The notes beneath the pieces are model-generated. The model did not search any database and was not told where the DNA came from. It saw nothing but the letters and a program-made list of their open reading frames with translations. Made by a program: the position numbers and the translations under genes. A stretch of DNA of 64,000 nucleotides from ChocPot-Mid sp043804925 (GTDB taxonomy: Bacteria; Bacteroidota; Ignavibacteria; Kapaibacteriales; UBA2268), in NCBI GenBank assembly GCA_043804925.1, contig JAZDIP010000092.1, positions 37,472 to 101,471 on the forward strand, given 5' to 3'. Below are positions 36,931-45,884 of the stretch, in pieces. The first letter of the stretch is position 1. The number at the start of each line of letters is the position of its first letter.

Positions 36931-37827
36931 TTATCTGCTTATCACAATTGGAAAAGCTTTATTTTCTTTTCCGATATTAACTTGGATAAAATATTTTCCA
37001 TTCACAAGTTTGTTTAAATCCAGCCGTGCATTATCACTAATTTGTTGCTCGGAAACTTTATTTCCCAAATTATCAAATATTTTTACAGAAATCGGTACAA
37101 TTAAACTATTAGACTGAAAATTAACCATTGTGTAATCCACAGCCGGGTTTGGGTAGATGTTTATATCAAGAAAATTTATATTGTCATCACCAACTCCGGT
37201 TACGGTTCCATCCATTGCGTTAACTGCAATCCAAATACTGTCTGCCGGGTCCTGCATCATTATAAACCAGTAAGGTATATCGGCTTCAAGGTTGGGATGT
37301 TCTGCAGTTCCCAAAATTACATATTTAGGACCGCTTGTAGGATAACTGCTCATAAAACCTGTATAAGGTGCAGACGCTGTTAGATAAGGAACCATAGCAT
37401 CGCTATTCATCCATTGCTTTGAGTCTAATGATGTGGGTGATGTAAATTCTGCCAAGGCACCTAAATCCGAGCCCAATGCAGTTAAATTAAAAGGTAAAAC
37501 TCCAAGCAATGGAACAACTCCAATTGCTATTGCTTGAATATTTTGAGGTTCAGCAGATGAATTAAAAAAGTATACCCATCCTGTTGCTTTTCCTTTTCCT
37601 GCTCCATCCGCCATATCAAACGCTATTGGTATTGGTGTTCCCATAACTTCAAGACCGGGAATAGTACCGTTAATTGTTGCCAAAGAAATTAATTGCGGTT
37701 CGGTCAATACTTTTGCTGCTTCTGTCCTGGCTGCTTCCAACTGTTCAGTCGGTAAATAGGGTGTTTGTGCAAAAGAATATGTTGAGAATACCATTAAGCA
37801 AAAAATAATTGTAAGTAATTTTTTCAT
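36931..37827 (-). CDS. Exported protein with type IX C-terminal sorting domain
   Basis: About 298 residues from the ATG at 37827 (AAAGGAAT upstream); an upstream start would add 24 residues before the signal peptide. Signal peptide KKLLTIIFCLMVFSTYSFAQ. The middle contains a PepSY-like text (GAGKGKATGWVYFFNSSAEPQ; SIWIAVNAMDGTVTGVGDDN), and the C-terminus NIYPNPAVDYTMVNFQ ... NKAFPIVISR is a clear type IX sorting domain. Likely surface-delivered; role unknown. Confidence 0.8.
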   Translation of the reverse strand: MKKLLTIIFCLMVFSTYSFAQTPYLPTEQLEAARTEAAKVLTEPQLISLATINGTIPGLEVMGTPIPIAFDMADGAGKGKATGWVYFFNSSAEPQNIQAIAIGVVPLLGVLPFNLTALGSDLGALAEFTSPTSLDSKQWMNSDAMVPYLTASAPYTGFMSSYPTSGPKYVILGTAEHPNLEADIPYWFIMMQDPADSIWIAVNAMDGTVTGVGDDNINFLDINIYPNPAVDYTMVNFQSNSLIVPISVKIFDNLGNKVSEQQISDNARLDLNKLVNGKYFIQVNIGKENKAFPIVISR

Positions 37828-37979
37828 TATAATTCCTTTATTTAATAAGACAAAGTAATTGTTTTTCTTAAAATTAACCGAAAAAAGTATAAAAAACAAA
37901 AAGATTTGCTAATTAATCGTAGAATTTCCTAAAAAATTGTAAATTAAAACTTTGTGAATGTTATATTTCAGGGAAACTT

Positions 37980-39977
37980 TTGAAAAAAATTGTACTTAAA
38001 AAACCTGATGATGTCAGGGTAAAAAAAAGAATCGGATATGCTATTGACTATGTCAATGAGCTAAATCCTGCTCAATATGAAGCAGTAATGCATAATAATG
38101 GTGCCGCACTTGTTATTGCAGGTGCAGGAACAGGTAAAACAAGAACTTTGATATACAGATTATCACGGCTCGTTGAAGATGGAGTTCCTCCGGAATCCAT
38201 TTTGTTATTGACTTTCACCAGAAAAGCGGCATCGGAAATGCTCCGTAGGGCTTCTTTGTTGCTTGACGGCAGATGCGAAAAAGTTACCGGTGGTACTTTT
38301 CATTCCTTTGCTCTTACAATTTTGAGAAAATATGCCGACAAAATCGGATTCGAACAAAGTTTCAACGTACTTGATTCAGCCGATTCGGAGGATACAATCA
38401 ATCTTGTTAGAAGTCGAATCCTATCCGGTAAACCCAAAAAAAGATTTCCAAAGAAAAATACATTGCAAAAAATTTTCAATCTTTCCATTAACCGTTGTTT
38501 AAAAATTGAGGATGTTATTCTAAAGGATTTTCCTTTCTTTCTCGATGATATTGACAAAATCGAAAGCATTTTCAATGAATATCAAAATTACAAAAAGCAG
38601 TATAATGTCATGGACTATGATGATATGCTTCTGAATTTATTAAAGTTGATTATAGAACATAAAGATATAAAGGACAAACTTGAAAACCGTTTTAAATTCA
38701 TTATGGTTGATGAATATCAGGACACAAATAAGCTTCAGCATGAGATTGTCTTTCAGCTTGGCGGGAGAACAAATAATATCATGGCAGTTGGAGATGATGC
38801 CCAAAGTATCTATGCTTTTCGCGGTGCCGAGTTTCAAAACATAATGAGTTTTCCTGAAAATTTCCCCGATTGCAAAGTTTATACAATTGAAGAAAACTAC
38901 AGAAGCACACAGCCGGTTCTTAATTTTGCAAATGAAGTTATTAAAGCGGCTCCTTACCGCTACGAAAAGAATTTATTCACCCGCAGAGTTGATGATAATT
39001 TGCCAAAGGTGATAAGTGCGGAAAACGAAAGACAGCAATCGGAATTTGTCGTACAGGAAATTCTTGAATTGAGGGAGCAGGACATACAATTAGATGAAAT
39101 TGCTGTACTTTTCCGCTCAGGATTTTTATCATTTGATTTGGAAATTGAATTGAACAAAGCTAATATTCCTTACAGGAAATTCGGTGGCATGAAGTTCATC
39201 GAAACTGCTCATATTAAGGATATGCTTAGTTATTTCAAGATACTATTCAATCCAAGAGATGCCATAAACTGGCATCGGCTCTTACTTCTTCAGGAAGGTG
39301 TCGGACCGACAACTGCAACCAAAATAATAGAGCATCTTTCAAAACTTGTTTCAACTTCAGATAAAAAATTCAATTTCTCATTTGAAGGTTCCGGAAAGAA
39401 ATCTTTGGATTCTCTTTTCATATTTCTTAAAGATATTTTTTCTTCAAATCTTAACATCGGCGAAAAAGCGATTTTGGTTGCTGAGAATTACAAACCGATA
39501 TTGAAAAACAAATACGATGACTGGAGAAAGCGATGGAAAGATATTGAAATGTTTATTGCAATTGCCGAAAGGTATAAATCCGTAAATGACTTTTTGAACG
39601 ATATGGCAATCGAACCGCCTGTTGAATCGGTTATTGACATTGAAGAAGAATCAAAGGAAGAGGAATTTTTAAATTTATCTACTGTTCATTCTGCAAAAGG
39701 TCTCGAATGGAAAGCTGTATTTATTATCTGGGCATTGGACGGGCGGTTTCCTTCTTCAAAAGCGGCAGAGGATATTGATTCACTCGAAGAAGAAAGACGT
39801 TTGTTCTATGTTGCTTCGACAAGAGCAAAGGACAAGCTGTATATAACCTATCCAATCAGTATCTATGACAGGGAATCCGGTACCGTATTATCAAAGCCAT
39901 CGAGATTTATTTCTGATTTGGAAGAATCATTTGCCGAAAAATTTGTTTTGCAGGAATGGGAGTCTGAAGAAAATTAA
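37980..39977 (+). CDS. UvrD/PcrA-family superfamily I DNA helicase
   Basis: ATP-dependent 3'-5' helicase with DNA repair or replication roles. 665 residues with the SF1A motifs: Q-motif LNPAQYEAV, Walker A AGAGTGKTRTL, motif Ia LLTFTRKAASEM, motif II MVDEYQDTN, motif III AVGDDAQSIYAFRGA, motif IV ENYRST, motif V TVHSAKGLEWKAVFI, motif VI EERRLFYVASTRAKD. It starts at TTG with TCAGGGAAAC upstream; no nearby in-frame ATG. It is shorter than classic UvrD and may be a lineage paralogue. The stop lies in a GAATTAGGAATT repeat tract. Confidence 0.92.
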   Translation: MKKIVLKKPDDVRVKKRIGYAIDYVNELNPAQYEAVMHNNGAALVIAGAGTGKTRTLIYRLSRLVEDGVPPESILLLTFTRKAASEMLRRASLLLDGRCEKVTGGTFHSFALTILRKYADKIGFEQSFNVLDSADSEDTINLVRSRILSGKPKKRFPKKNTLQKIFNLSINRCLKIEDVILKDFPFFLDDIDKIESIFNEYQNYKKQYNVMDYDDMLLNLLKLIIEHKDIKDKLENRFKFIMVDEYQDTNKLQHEIVFQLGGRTNNIMAVGDDAQSIYAFRGAEFQNIMSFPENFPDCKVYTIEENYRSTQPVLNFANEVIKAAPYRYEKNLFTRRVDDNLPKVISAENERQQSEFVVQEILELREQDIQLDEIAVLFRSGFLSFDLEIELNKANIPYRKFGGMKFIETAHIKDMLSYFKILFNPRDAINWHRLLLLQEGVGPTTATKIIEHLSKLVSTSDKKFNFSFEGSGKKSLDSLFIFLKDIFSSNLNIGEKAILVAENYKPILKNKYDDWRKRWKDIEMFIAIAERYKSVNDFLNDMAIEPPVESVIDIEEESKEEEFLNLSTVHSAKGLEWKAVFIIWALDGRFPSSKAAEDIDSLEEERRLFYVASTRAKDKLYITYPISIYDRESGTVLSKPSRFISDLEESFAEKFVLQEWESEEN

Positions 39978-40296
39978 GAATTAGGAATTTTGAATTAGGA
40001 ATTATTTGTTATTTTTCTGAGACGTTTTCGCTGTTTAAGTGTCATTGTAGTATTGGGAGTTTGCAATTTTTGGAAATATTTGGTTAACACCTCCTTGTTA
40101 GGAGGGGAATTTCTTGTCCCCCCTCTATCAAGAGGGTAACCTTTCTTATTGATTTTTATTGATATTTAGTTAATCTATTGATATAAATAAAAATAACTGA
40201 ATATTCACTGCAATCATATAATAAATATTTCTTGTTACTTTGTCTTTTTTATGCTATTTTTGTTACCGATTTGGTTCTCATATTATTAGGGTTCTT
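39978..40296. repeat. Spacer before the integrase, with three repeat types
   Basis: No gene. It contains (i) GAATTAGGAATTTTGAATTA-GGAATT directly after the helicase stop; GAATTTTGAATTAGGA recurs at about 61145 before cheB; (ii) copy B of the GAGACG element (40018-40063); (iii) two palindromes, CCTCC-TTGTTA-GGAGG (40090-40105) and CCCTCT-ATCA-AGAGGG (40121-40136), the latter related to the CCCCTCTCGAGAGGGG palindrome inside mod. The left end of the mobile element is probably here, but no direct repeat matching the right side was found by eye. Confidence 0.65.
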
Positions 40297-41385
40297 ATGA
40301 TAAAACTTAGGTACAAAAAATTAGCTGATGGACAATTTAGCATTTATCTTGATATTTATGCCAAGGACGAAACCGGTCGTGCAAAACGGCAATACAAATT
40401 TCTTGGCTTTTATGTGTCCAAAGACTACAGTAAAAATAACAAAATTTCCGAGATTGATAAAGAAAAAATACGACTTGCTCAGGTAATTAAATCCAAATAC
40501 GAACTCGAAGTGTATAGCTCATCTCATGGTATTAAAATTAAAAAGAAATCAGGAAATATAGATGTAATCAAATTGCTTGAAGAACAATTGCAAAAGAAAT
40601 TTGATCAGAATCTCGATACAGAGATTAAAAAGCTGAAAGAATTTGTGGGTAATAAAAAAATACTGTTAGGTGAATTGGACACTGCTTTTTTCTATGATTT
40701 TACGGAATATATGATGAAAACAATTCATCAGAATACTGCTGTAACTTATCTAAAAAGACTTCATGCTTATTTCAATAAGTTTGTCGAAAGAGAAATTATT
40801 CCTAAAAACCCGATGGAAAAATTTAAAATGCCAAAAGTATTGGAATCGGAAACTGTCTATTTGACATTTGATGAAGTTCAAAAGCTGTATCAATGTTCTT
40901 CAAAAATAAATCCAATGATAAAACATGCTTTTTTATTTGCGTGCTTTACCGGACTCCGCTTAGGCGATATTCGTTCTTTAAAATGGACTGATATTAAAAA
41001 TAATCAATTGGTTTTAAGCCCTGAAAAAACTACTAATACTACGGGACAAATACTTTATCTTGACTTATCCAAAGAAGCTCTGAGAATACTTAATATTATG
41101 AAAACGGAATATCCTGATGTAAATGTGTTCCCTGATTTGACGACCAAATCAAATATTAACATAAATTTGAAGATTTGGGCAAAAGAAGCCGGAATTGATA
41201 AAAGGTTACATTTCCATGTGTCAAGACATACTTTCGGAACAATGGCAATTACTTTTGGTGTAGACATATATTCCCTTAAAGAAATGATGCCTCACAAAAC
41301 TTTGAATATGACTATGCACTATGCAAAAATAGTTGATGCAAAAAGGAAAGCAGAAGCAATGAAACTTCCTACTCTATCAGATTGA
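40297..41385 (+). CDS. Tyrosine recombinase/integrase
   Basis: Site-specific recombinase of the phage-integrase family with a Bacteroidota-type N-terminal arm-binding domain (KLRYKKLADGQFSIYLDIYA). A SAM-like core-binding domain spans about residues 90-185. Catalytic residues are seen: Arg in TGLRLGDIRSLKW, the His-x-x-Arg box in HFHVSRHTFGTMA, His in EMMPHKTLNMTMHYAK and the nucleophilic Tyr in the same segment (MHYAKI). About 362 residues from the ATG at 40297; a TTG at 40240 would add 19 poorly conserved residues. Its stop is separated by one base from the convergent res stop. Confidence 0.9.
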   Translation: MIKLRYKKLADGQFSIYLDIYAKDETGRAKRQYKFLGFYVSKDYSKNNKISEIDKEKIRLAQVIKSKYELEVYSSSHGIKIKKKSGNIDVIKLLEEQLQKKFDQNLDTEIKKLKEFVGNKKILLGELDTAFFYDFTEYMMKTIHQNTAVTYLKRLHAYFNKFVEREIIPKNPMEKFKMPKVLESETVYLTFDEVQKLYQCSSKINPMIKHAFLFACFTGLRLGDIRSLKWTDIKNNQLVLSPEKTTNTTGQILYLDLSKEALRILNIMKTEYPDVNVFPDLTTKSNININLKIWAKEAGIDKRLHFHVSRHTFGTMAITFGVDIYSLKEMMPHKTLNMTMHYAKIVDAKRKAEAMKLPTLSD

Positions 41386-41386
41386 T

Positions 41387-44047
41387 TTAACACAGCTCAG
41401 AAACCACCGTAACCTGCTTAAACTTTACATCTTCAAATTCTTTGAAGTGGGCTTTTCCACACTTGATTTTATTCTTTTCTTCCTCTCTCAGCAAATGTTC
41501 ATCTGTTGTTGATTTTGTTTCGGCTACAAAGTATATCTTCTTTTCGTTTTTAAATATCAAAGCCCAGTCAGGATTGTAACTACCTATCGGTGTTTCAATT
41601 GTAAACCAGTTTGGAAGTTTAAAGTAAAATTCTATATCTTCCCTTGTTTCACAATCCTGAGCAAACTGGTATTCAACTGATGAATCCAAAGGAATATAAT
41701 TTGAATAAATAGTCTTGTTATCATTTATTACAGCATACGCAAGTTTATCTAAATAAATCTCGATTTCATCTTTATCAAATAATAGCATCTCATAACATTT
41801 CCCGGCTATTTTTTCGTATTTAATGCCGTCAATCATTATTTCATTTAGCTGATACTTAATTCCTTTAACAACCAAATCCAAGAACTGTTGCGGATTTATC
41901 AGTATATCAGTCAACCTGTTTGATTCTTTTAAAATTCTTGCTATTGTTGTTCTTGTTAGTTCGGTTTTATTTTGAATATAACCGATAATATCCGGAATAT
42001 CGGGGATTGAAGCAGAATATTCATATTTCTTTTCGCCAATTATGAATGTAGATACTCCTTCTTTTTCAATATCAATTCCTACTTTGACTGATTTTATTTC
42101 AGGTCGTTTTATTTCCTGTATTTTTCTAATTTCATCAGATGCTTTTTCAATTAATTTCTGTGTGCTGTATTCAACTCTATATCTTGTCTTGTGGCTGATT
42201 CTCTCCCAAATTTCCTTGAAGTTCGGGTCTAATTCAAATCCTTTGCGATACTCAACTTTAATACGTTTATTTTTATCCTGAATCATCTCACGTTTGAATT
42301 TATATCCTTCTTCTTCAATTTCAGTCTGCAACTTCATAGCAAAATCTTCATAGCTTTCATTGGCTACTACAGTCAGCTTGTTTATATTCTTATCGAAAAC
42401 TCTATTACCCGTTTGGTCAACGGGTAAACGCAAACCACGACCTATTTCCTGCCGTTTCTTCAATTCTGATTTAGTTTCGTTCAAAGTACAAATTTGAAAT
42501 ACATTCGGATTATCCCAGCCCTCTCTCAATGCAGAATGACTAAAAATAAACCGCAAAGGTTCGTTTGAATCCAACAAACGTTCTTTATCTTTCATAATCA
42601 ATTTATATGTATCGTCATCGGCTTGTGTTTGTCTTGTTTCACTGGAATCCTTCAAAACTCCTTTCTTATCCTGAGAAAAATAACCATTATGAATTGATTC
42701 AATAGTGAATGGAATTAAGTTTTTATTATTTGCTTTATTTGAAATTCTTTCATATATTTCTTCAAACCATAGAGCTATCTTGCCTTTTGAAGTATTTCCA
42801 TTTTCGTCATACTGCCGATAATTTGCTACTCTGTCAATGAAAAACAATGATAGTACCTTAATGTTCCTGTTTCTGTATTTCGTTTCTTTTTTGAAATGTT
42901 CCTCGATGGTTTTTTCAATCTGGACTTTCATTATTTCGTCAGTCATACCGCCCTGAGTTTCTCCGGTACTTATTACTGTTCCGTTTGAAAAAGTAATGCT
43001 TTGGTTTTGGAAGTCTATTTCTTCGATAATATATCCGTCTTTGTAAACATCTCTATTGTTTGAAATTTTATATAAATCAGCACCGACTTTTACTGAGACT
43101 GACTTTTTTACAACACCTTTTTTGTCATTAATGTCAATTTTTACTTTGGCAGTAACTTTAGTTTTCATTGCAATTACTTTTTCGAGATTGATATATGCTT
43201 CATTAAAAGCATTGTCTGCGAAAACAGAATCAACTTCTATTTGCTTGACAAGTCCCAAATCGTAAGCATTGACCGGGTCCAAGCTATAAACGAGATTATA
43301 TAAATTTGTGTGTGTTGCCGAGTAACGCAATGTACAAAGTGGATTAAGATTAGCAATAGCTCTTTTACGAATTTCCGTTTCCATGTTTTGCGGTTCGTCA
43401 ACAATTACAATCGGATTTGTGTATTGAATAAACTCTATGGGCTTTTTACCAGTCAACTTATCGTTATTTTTATTTATGATATTTTCGTCTTTAGCGAATG
43501 AATCTATGTTTAAAACCAGTATCTGAATTGCATTGCTCGAAGCAAAACTCCTCAGTATAGACACTTTTGTTGAATCGTAAACATAATAATCCGCAGGAAC
43601 ATTATCATATAAATTCTTGAAATGCTCCTGAGTAATTTCAAGATTTTTCAGGACACCTTCACGTATGGCAATACTCGGAACGACAATAACAAATTTCTTA
43701 TAGCCGTACTTTTTGTTTAGCTCATAAATTGTTCTTAGGTAAACATAAGTTTTTCCTGTACCGGTTTCCATCTCTACTGAAAAGTTCAATCCTTCCAGCT
43801 TTTCGGACTCATTAATTTTATTTGCTTTCTGAATTGTTTGCAGGTTCTTCAAAATCTGTTCTTCGCTCAAAATCAGGTTATTCCCAATACCATACTCGCT
43901 GAACAGAGTACTATTGTTTGTATTGCTCAATTGTTCACTATTCACTGTTAGTTGTTCACTGCTCAGCGGTTGTCCTTCAAAAACGTCAACAATCGCTTTT
44001 ATAGCTTCTAATTGATAATCCTGATTCGGGTCAAAGTTTAGTTTCAT
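41387..44047 (-). CDS. res: Type III restriction enzyme, Res subunit
   Basis: Cleavage and translocation subunit of a type III R-M system; it binds Mod and cuts DNA after ATP-dependent movement. 886 residues, normal length. SF2 motifs: VEMETGTGKTYVYLRTI (motif I), IVIVDEPQNME (motif II), LRYSATHTN (III), FSHSALREGWDNPNVFQI (V) and RQEIGRGLRLPVDQTG (VI). The C-terminal endonuclease is visible as YNPDWALIFKNEKKIYFVAETK, with the PD...ExK arrangement. Residues 29-43 (SSEQLTVNSEQLSN) come from an in-frame short DNA repeat. It is last in the mod-HEPN-ATPase-AlbA-res order and probably has its own weak translation start. Confidence 0.93.
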   Translation of the reverse strand: MKLNFDPNQDYQLEAIKAIVDVFEGQPLSSEQLTVNSEQLSNTNNSTLFSEYGIGNNLILSEEQILKNLQTIQKANKINESEKLEGLNFSVEMETGTGKTYVYLRTIYELNKKYGYKKFVIVVPSIAIREGVLKNLEITQEHFKNLYDNVPADYYVYDSTKVSILRSFASSNAIQILVLNIDSFAKDENIINKNNDKLTGKKPIEFIQYTNPIVIVDEPQNMETEIRKRAIANLNPLCTLRYSATHTNLYNLVYSLDPVNAYDLGLVKQIEVDSVFADNAFNEAYINLEKVIAMKTKVTAKVKIDINDKKGVVKKSVSVKVGADLYKISNNRDVYKDGYIIEEIDFQNQSITFSNGTVISTGETQGGMTDEIMKVQIEKTIEEHFKKETKYRNRNIKVLSLFFIDRVANYRQYDENGNTSKGKIALWFEEIYERISNKANNKNLIPFTIESIHNGYFSQDKKGVLKDSSETRQTQADDDTYKLIMKDKERLLDSNEPLRFIFSHSALREGWDNPNVFQICTLNETKSELKKRQEIGRGLRLPVDQTGNRVFDKNINKLTVVANESYEDFAMKLQTEIEEEGYKFKREMIQDKNKRIKVEYRKGFELDPNFKEIWERISHKTRYRVEYSTQKLIEKASDEIRKIQEIKRPEIKSVKVGIDIEKEGVSTFIIGEKKYEYSASIPDIPDIIGYIQNKTELTRTTIARILKESNRLTDILINPQQFLDLVVKGIKYQLNEIMIDGIKYEKIAGKCYEMLLFDKDEIEIYLDKLAYAVINDNKTIYSNYIPLDSSVEYQFAQDCETREDIEFYFKLPNWFTIETPIGSYNPDWALIFKNEKKIYFVAETKSTTDEHLLREEEKNKIKCGKAHFKEFEDVKFKQVTVVSELC
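43915..43985. repeat. Short tandem repeat translated inside res
   Basis: TGTTCACT-type units (TTGTTCACTATTCACTGTTA then GTTGTTCACTGCTCAGCGG) give SEQLTVNSEQLSN on the coding strand. Frame preserved. Such AGTGAACAGTGAACA tracts usually sit between genes. Confidence 0.75.
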
Positions 44048-44143
44048 TGTTTAATTTCAATTTTTAACTTTTATAAAAAAAATAAAAAAAAATATAACTC
44101 ATTATATTCTAATTGTTTGTGGATTTATCTTTCTGTCTTTTTT

Positions 44144-45787
44144 TCATTTTATCTTTTTTTTTGCCAAGAAATAATTCCTGAATTTTGTACCCCCATCATG
44201 GTCAACAATTTCATCTTTAACCATATGATATATCATTTTTCGTAATTCTTTTAATGGAATATCCATAAGTCTTCTTTGAATATCGCCAATTTTCGATTTT
44301 TTATAAGTTCTTAAATCTTCTTCTATTAAGGCTTTTAGACGATGTTCTTCAAGAGTTAATAAAGATGGTTTTATATTTAATTTCGATTTTGCTATTAATT
44401 CAGGATTTATTAAATATGAGGTTCCTTTTTTTTGCCCTCTGGTTATAATCAGTTTTTGTTCAATAAGTCTGGATACCCAACTTCTCAATCTTTCTTCTTG
44501 TCTTAACTGTAGAATTTTTGATAATTCAGGTGAAAGAATCTTTTTATATCTTGCAATTACACCAATGGTTATTATCTCCTTTTGTGATAATTCAAAATTA
44601 CCGTCAATGTAGTCTACAATACTTAAAACTTCCTTATCTATAATTCTTGAATAAATTGTAACAGAAAATTTATTATAATCCGAGTAAAGCATTGGATAGT
44701 CCTTGGCATCACGGCTTAACATTTCATAGACGAGGTCGTATCCTGAACCTTCACCTTCCATTAAACCCAAATCGTGCATTATGTTAATTAGATGTGGATT
44801 TCTCCTTAGTCTTTCATGTAAGATATTATCTACTGTGATACCTAAAGGCAAACCACCAGGATTTGTTATAGTGAGTCTGTCAGGATAAACTTCAATAAAT
44901 ATATCCCCGGAAATAGTATATGATTTATGAGCGAAGGCATTCACAATCAATTCCCGTATTACTTCTGAAGAATAGTGCAGAATTTTTTTTCTAAACATGC
45001 CATCAGGTAATTCAAAATAATACTTTAATTCGGTAGCATGGTTTTCAATTTCCAATAGTAAATCTTTAGGGCTAAGGTCTGTCATTTGCCATACTTCTTT
45101 GCGGATTTTCTCCTCTAAATCATTATAAACAATATACTGAACGGTAAGAGGGTATGAAATACGGCTCTTTTTTTTGGCATCACCAAGCCAAAGAACACCT
45201 AAATTTGTCAATTTACCATTTGAAGCAAGATTATAATATTCTAATAATTCCGTATCAGATTTTCTGCGAATAAAATCTGATGCTTTGTCTGATGTTCTAA
45301 TTGAATTGACAAAGTCATCTATTCTAATTTTTGGAATATCTTGTAGAGTGAAATTTTTTAAAACCAATTCCCATTGAAACGAGTTTTTCTGTGCAGCAAG
45401 GTTAACAATATCCTCACTTCGGACCGGTTCACATTTATCAACAATTCTAATATAAATCTTACCTTCAGATGTTGTGGCTATAGTGTTTAAAGAAGGATAG
45501 ATTTCTAACAAAATATATTCTCCTCCATTTTCATGTATTATAATTTCCGGGTTGACAATTCCAACATTAAATGTTAATGACCTTAATCTCGAAACGATCT
45601 TATTCATTTCTTCATTTGATACTTTTTGGTTGCTTGGAGGCACGCTATCAGCATCCTCGATACCAATTATTAGCTTACCGCCTTGTGCATTAGCCAAGCA
45701 AACACAAGTCTTTGCTAAATCTTTAAAATCAGCAGAACCTCCCCTTATTTTTTTTATACTTTTATATTCGTATGTAGTAGTTTCCAA
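44144..45787 (-). CDS. AlbA_2 (Schlafen-type) domain protein with ATPase-like and winged-helix parts
   Basis: 547 residues. N-terminal AlbA_2 domain: YEYKSIKKI..., FKDLAKTCVCLANAQGG, KLIIGIEDAD. The middle HATPase_c_4-type segment reads ELIVNAFAHKSYTISGDIFI and TITNPGGLPLGITVDN, and the C-terminal third has two helix-turn-helix-like parts (LRSWVSRLIEQKLIITRGQ). Proteins of this design are often annotated as transcriptional regulators; Schlafen relatives with the same N-terminal domain can be tRNA/rRNA nucleases. Start TTG at 45787 has GAGGG upstream. It is preceded by a relic of the res 5' end and followed by res itself, so it sits between two res heads. Confidence 0.8.
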   Translation of the reverse strand: METTTYEYKSIKKIRGGSADFKDLAKTCVCLANAQGGKLIIGIEDADSVPPSNQKVSNEEMNKIVSRLRSLTFNVGIVNPEIIIHENGGEYILLEIYPSLNTIATTSEGKIYIRIVDKCEPVRSEDIVNLAAQKNSFQWELVLKNFTLQDIPKIRIDDFVNSIRTSDKASDFIRRKSDTELLEYYNLASNGKLTNLGVLWLGDAKKKSRISYPLTVQYIVYNDLEEKIRKEVWQMTDLSPKDLLLEIENHATELKYYFELPDGMFRKKILHYSSEVIRELIVNAFAHKSYTISGDIFIEVYPDRLTITNPGGLPLGITVDNILHERLRRNPHLINIMHDLGLMEGEGSGYDLVYEMLSRDAKDYPMLYSDYNKFSVTIYSRIIDKEVLSIVDYIDGNFELSQKEIITIGVIARYKKILSPELSKILQLRQEERLRSWVSRLIEQKLIITRGQKKGTSYLINPELIAKSKLNIKPSLLTLEEHRLKALIEEDLRTYKKSKIGDIQRRLMDIPLKELRKMIYHMVKDEIVDHDGGTKFRNYFLAKKKIK

Positions 45788-45794
45788 GTATCCC

Positions 45795-45881
45795 TCAATT
45801 AAAAAAATAAATATACAAATTTATTACTGCTTTGATAGCTTCTAACTGATATTCCTTATTCGGGTCAAAGTTTAGTTTCAT
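45795..45881 (-). pseudogene. Relic of a res 5' end
   Basis: An ATG three bases after the ATPase stop opens MKLNFDPNKEYQLEAIKAV and then runs into unrelated codons and TGA. The true res gene begins MKLNFDPNQDYQLEAIKAI. By hand alignment the first 24 nt are identical and 50 of 57 nt match over 19 codons (45825-45881 versus 43991-44047). This is a duplicated or foreign res head, not a functional gene. Confidence 0.88.
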
Positions 45882-45884
45882 AAT

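Noticed and set aside
37980..39977. Helicase as part of the defence island
   Set aside because: It is a normal UvrD-family protein on the other side of the integrase, separated by repeats, with no defence-specific fusion; treated as chromosomal.
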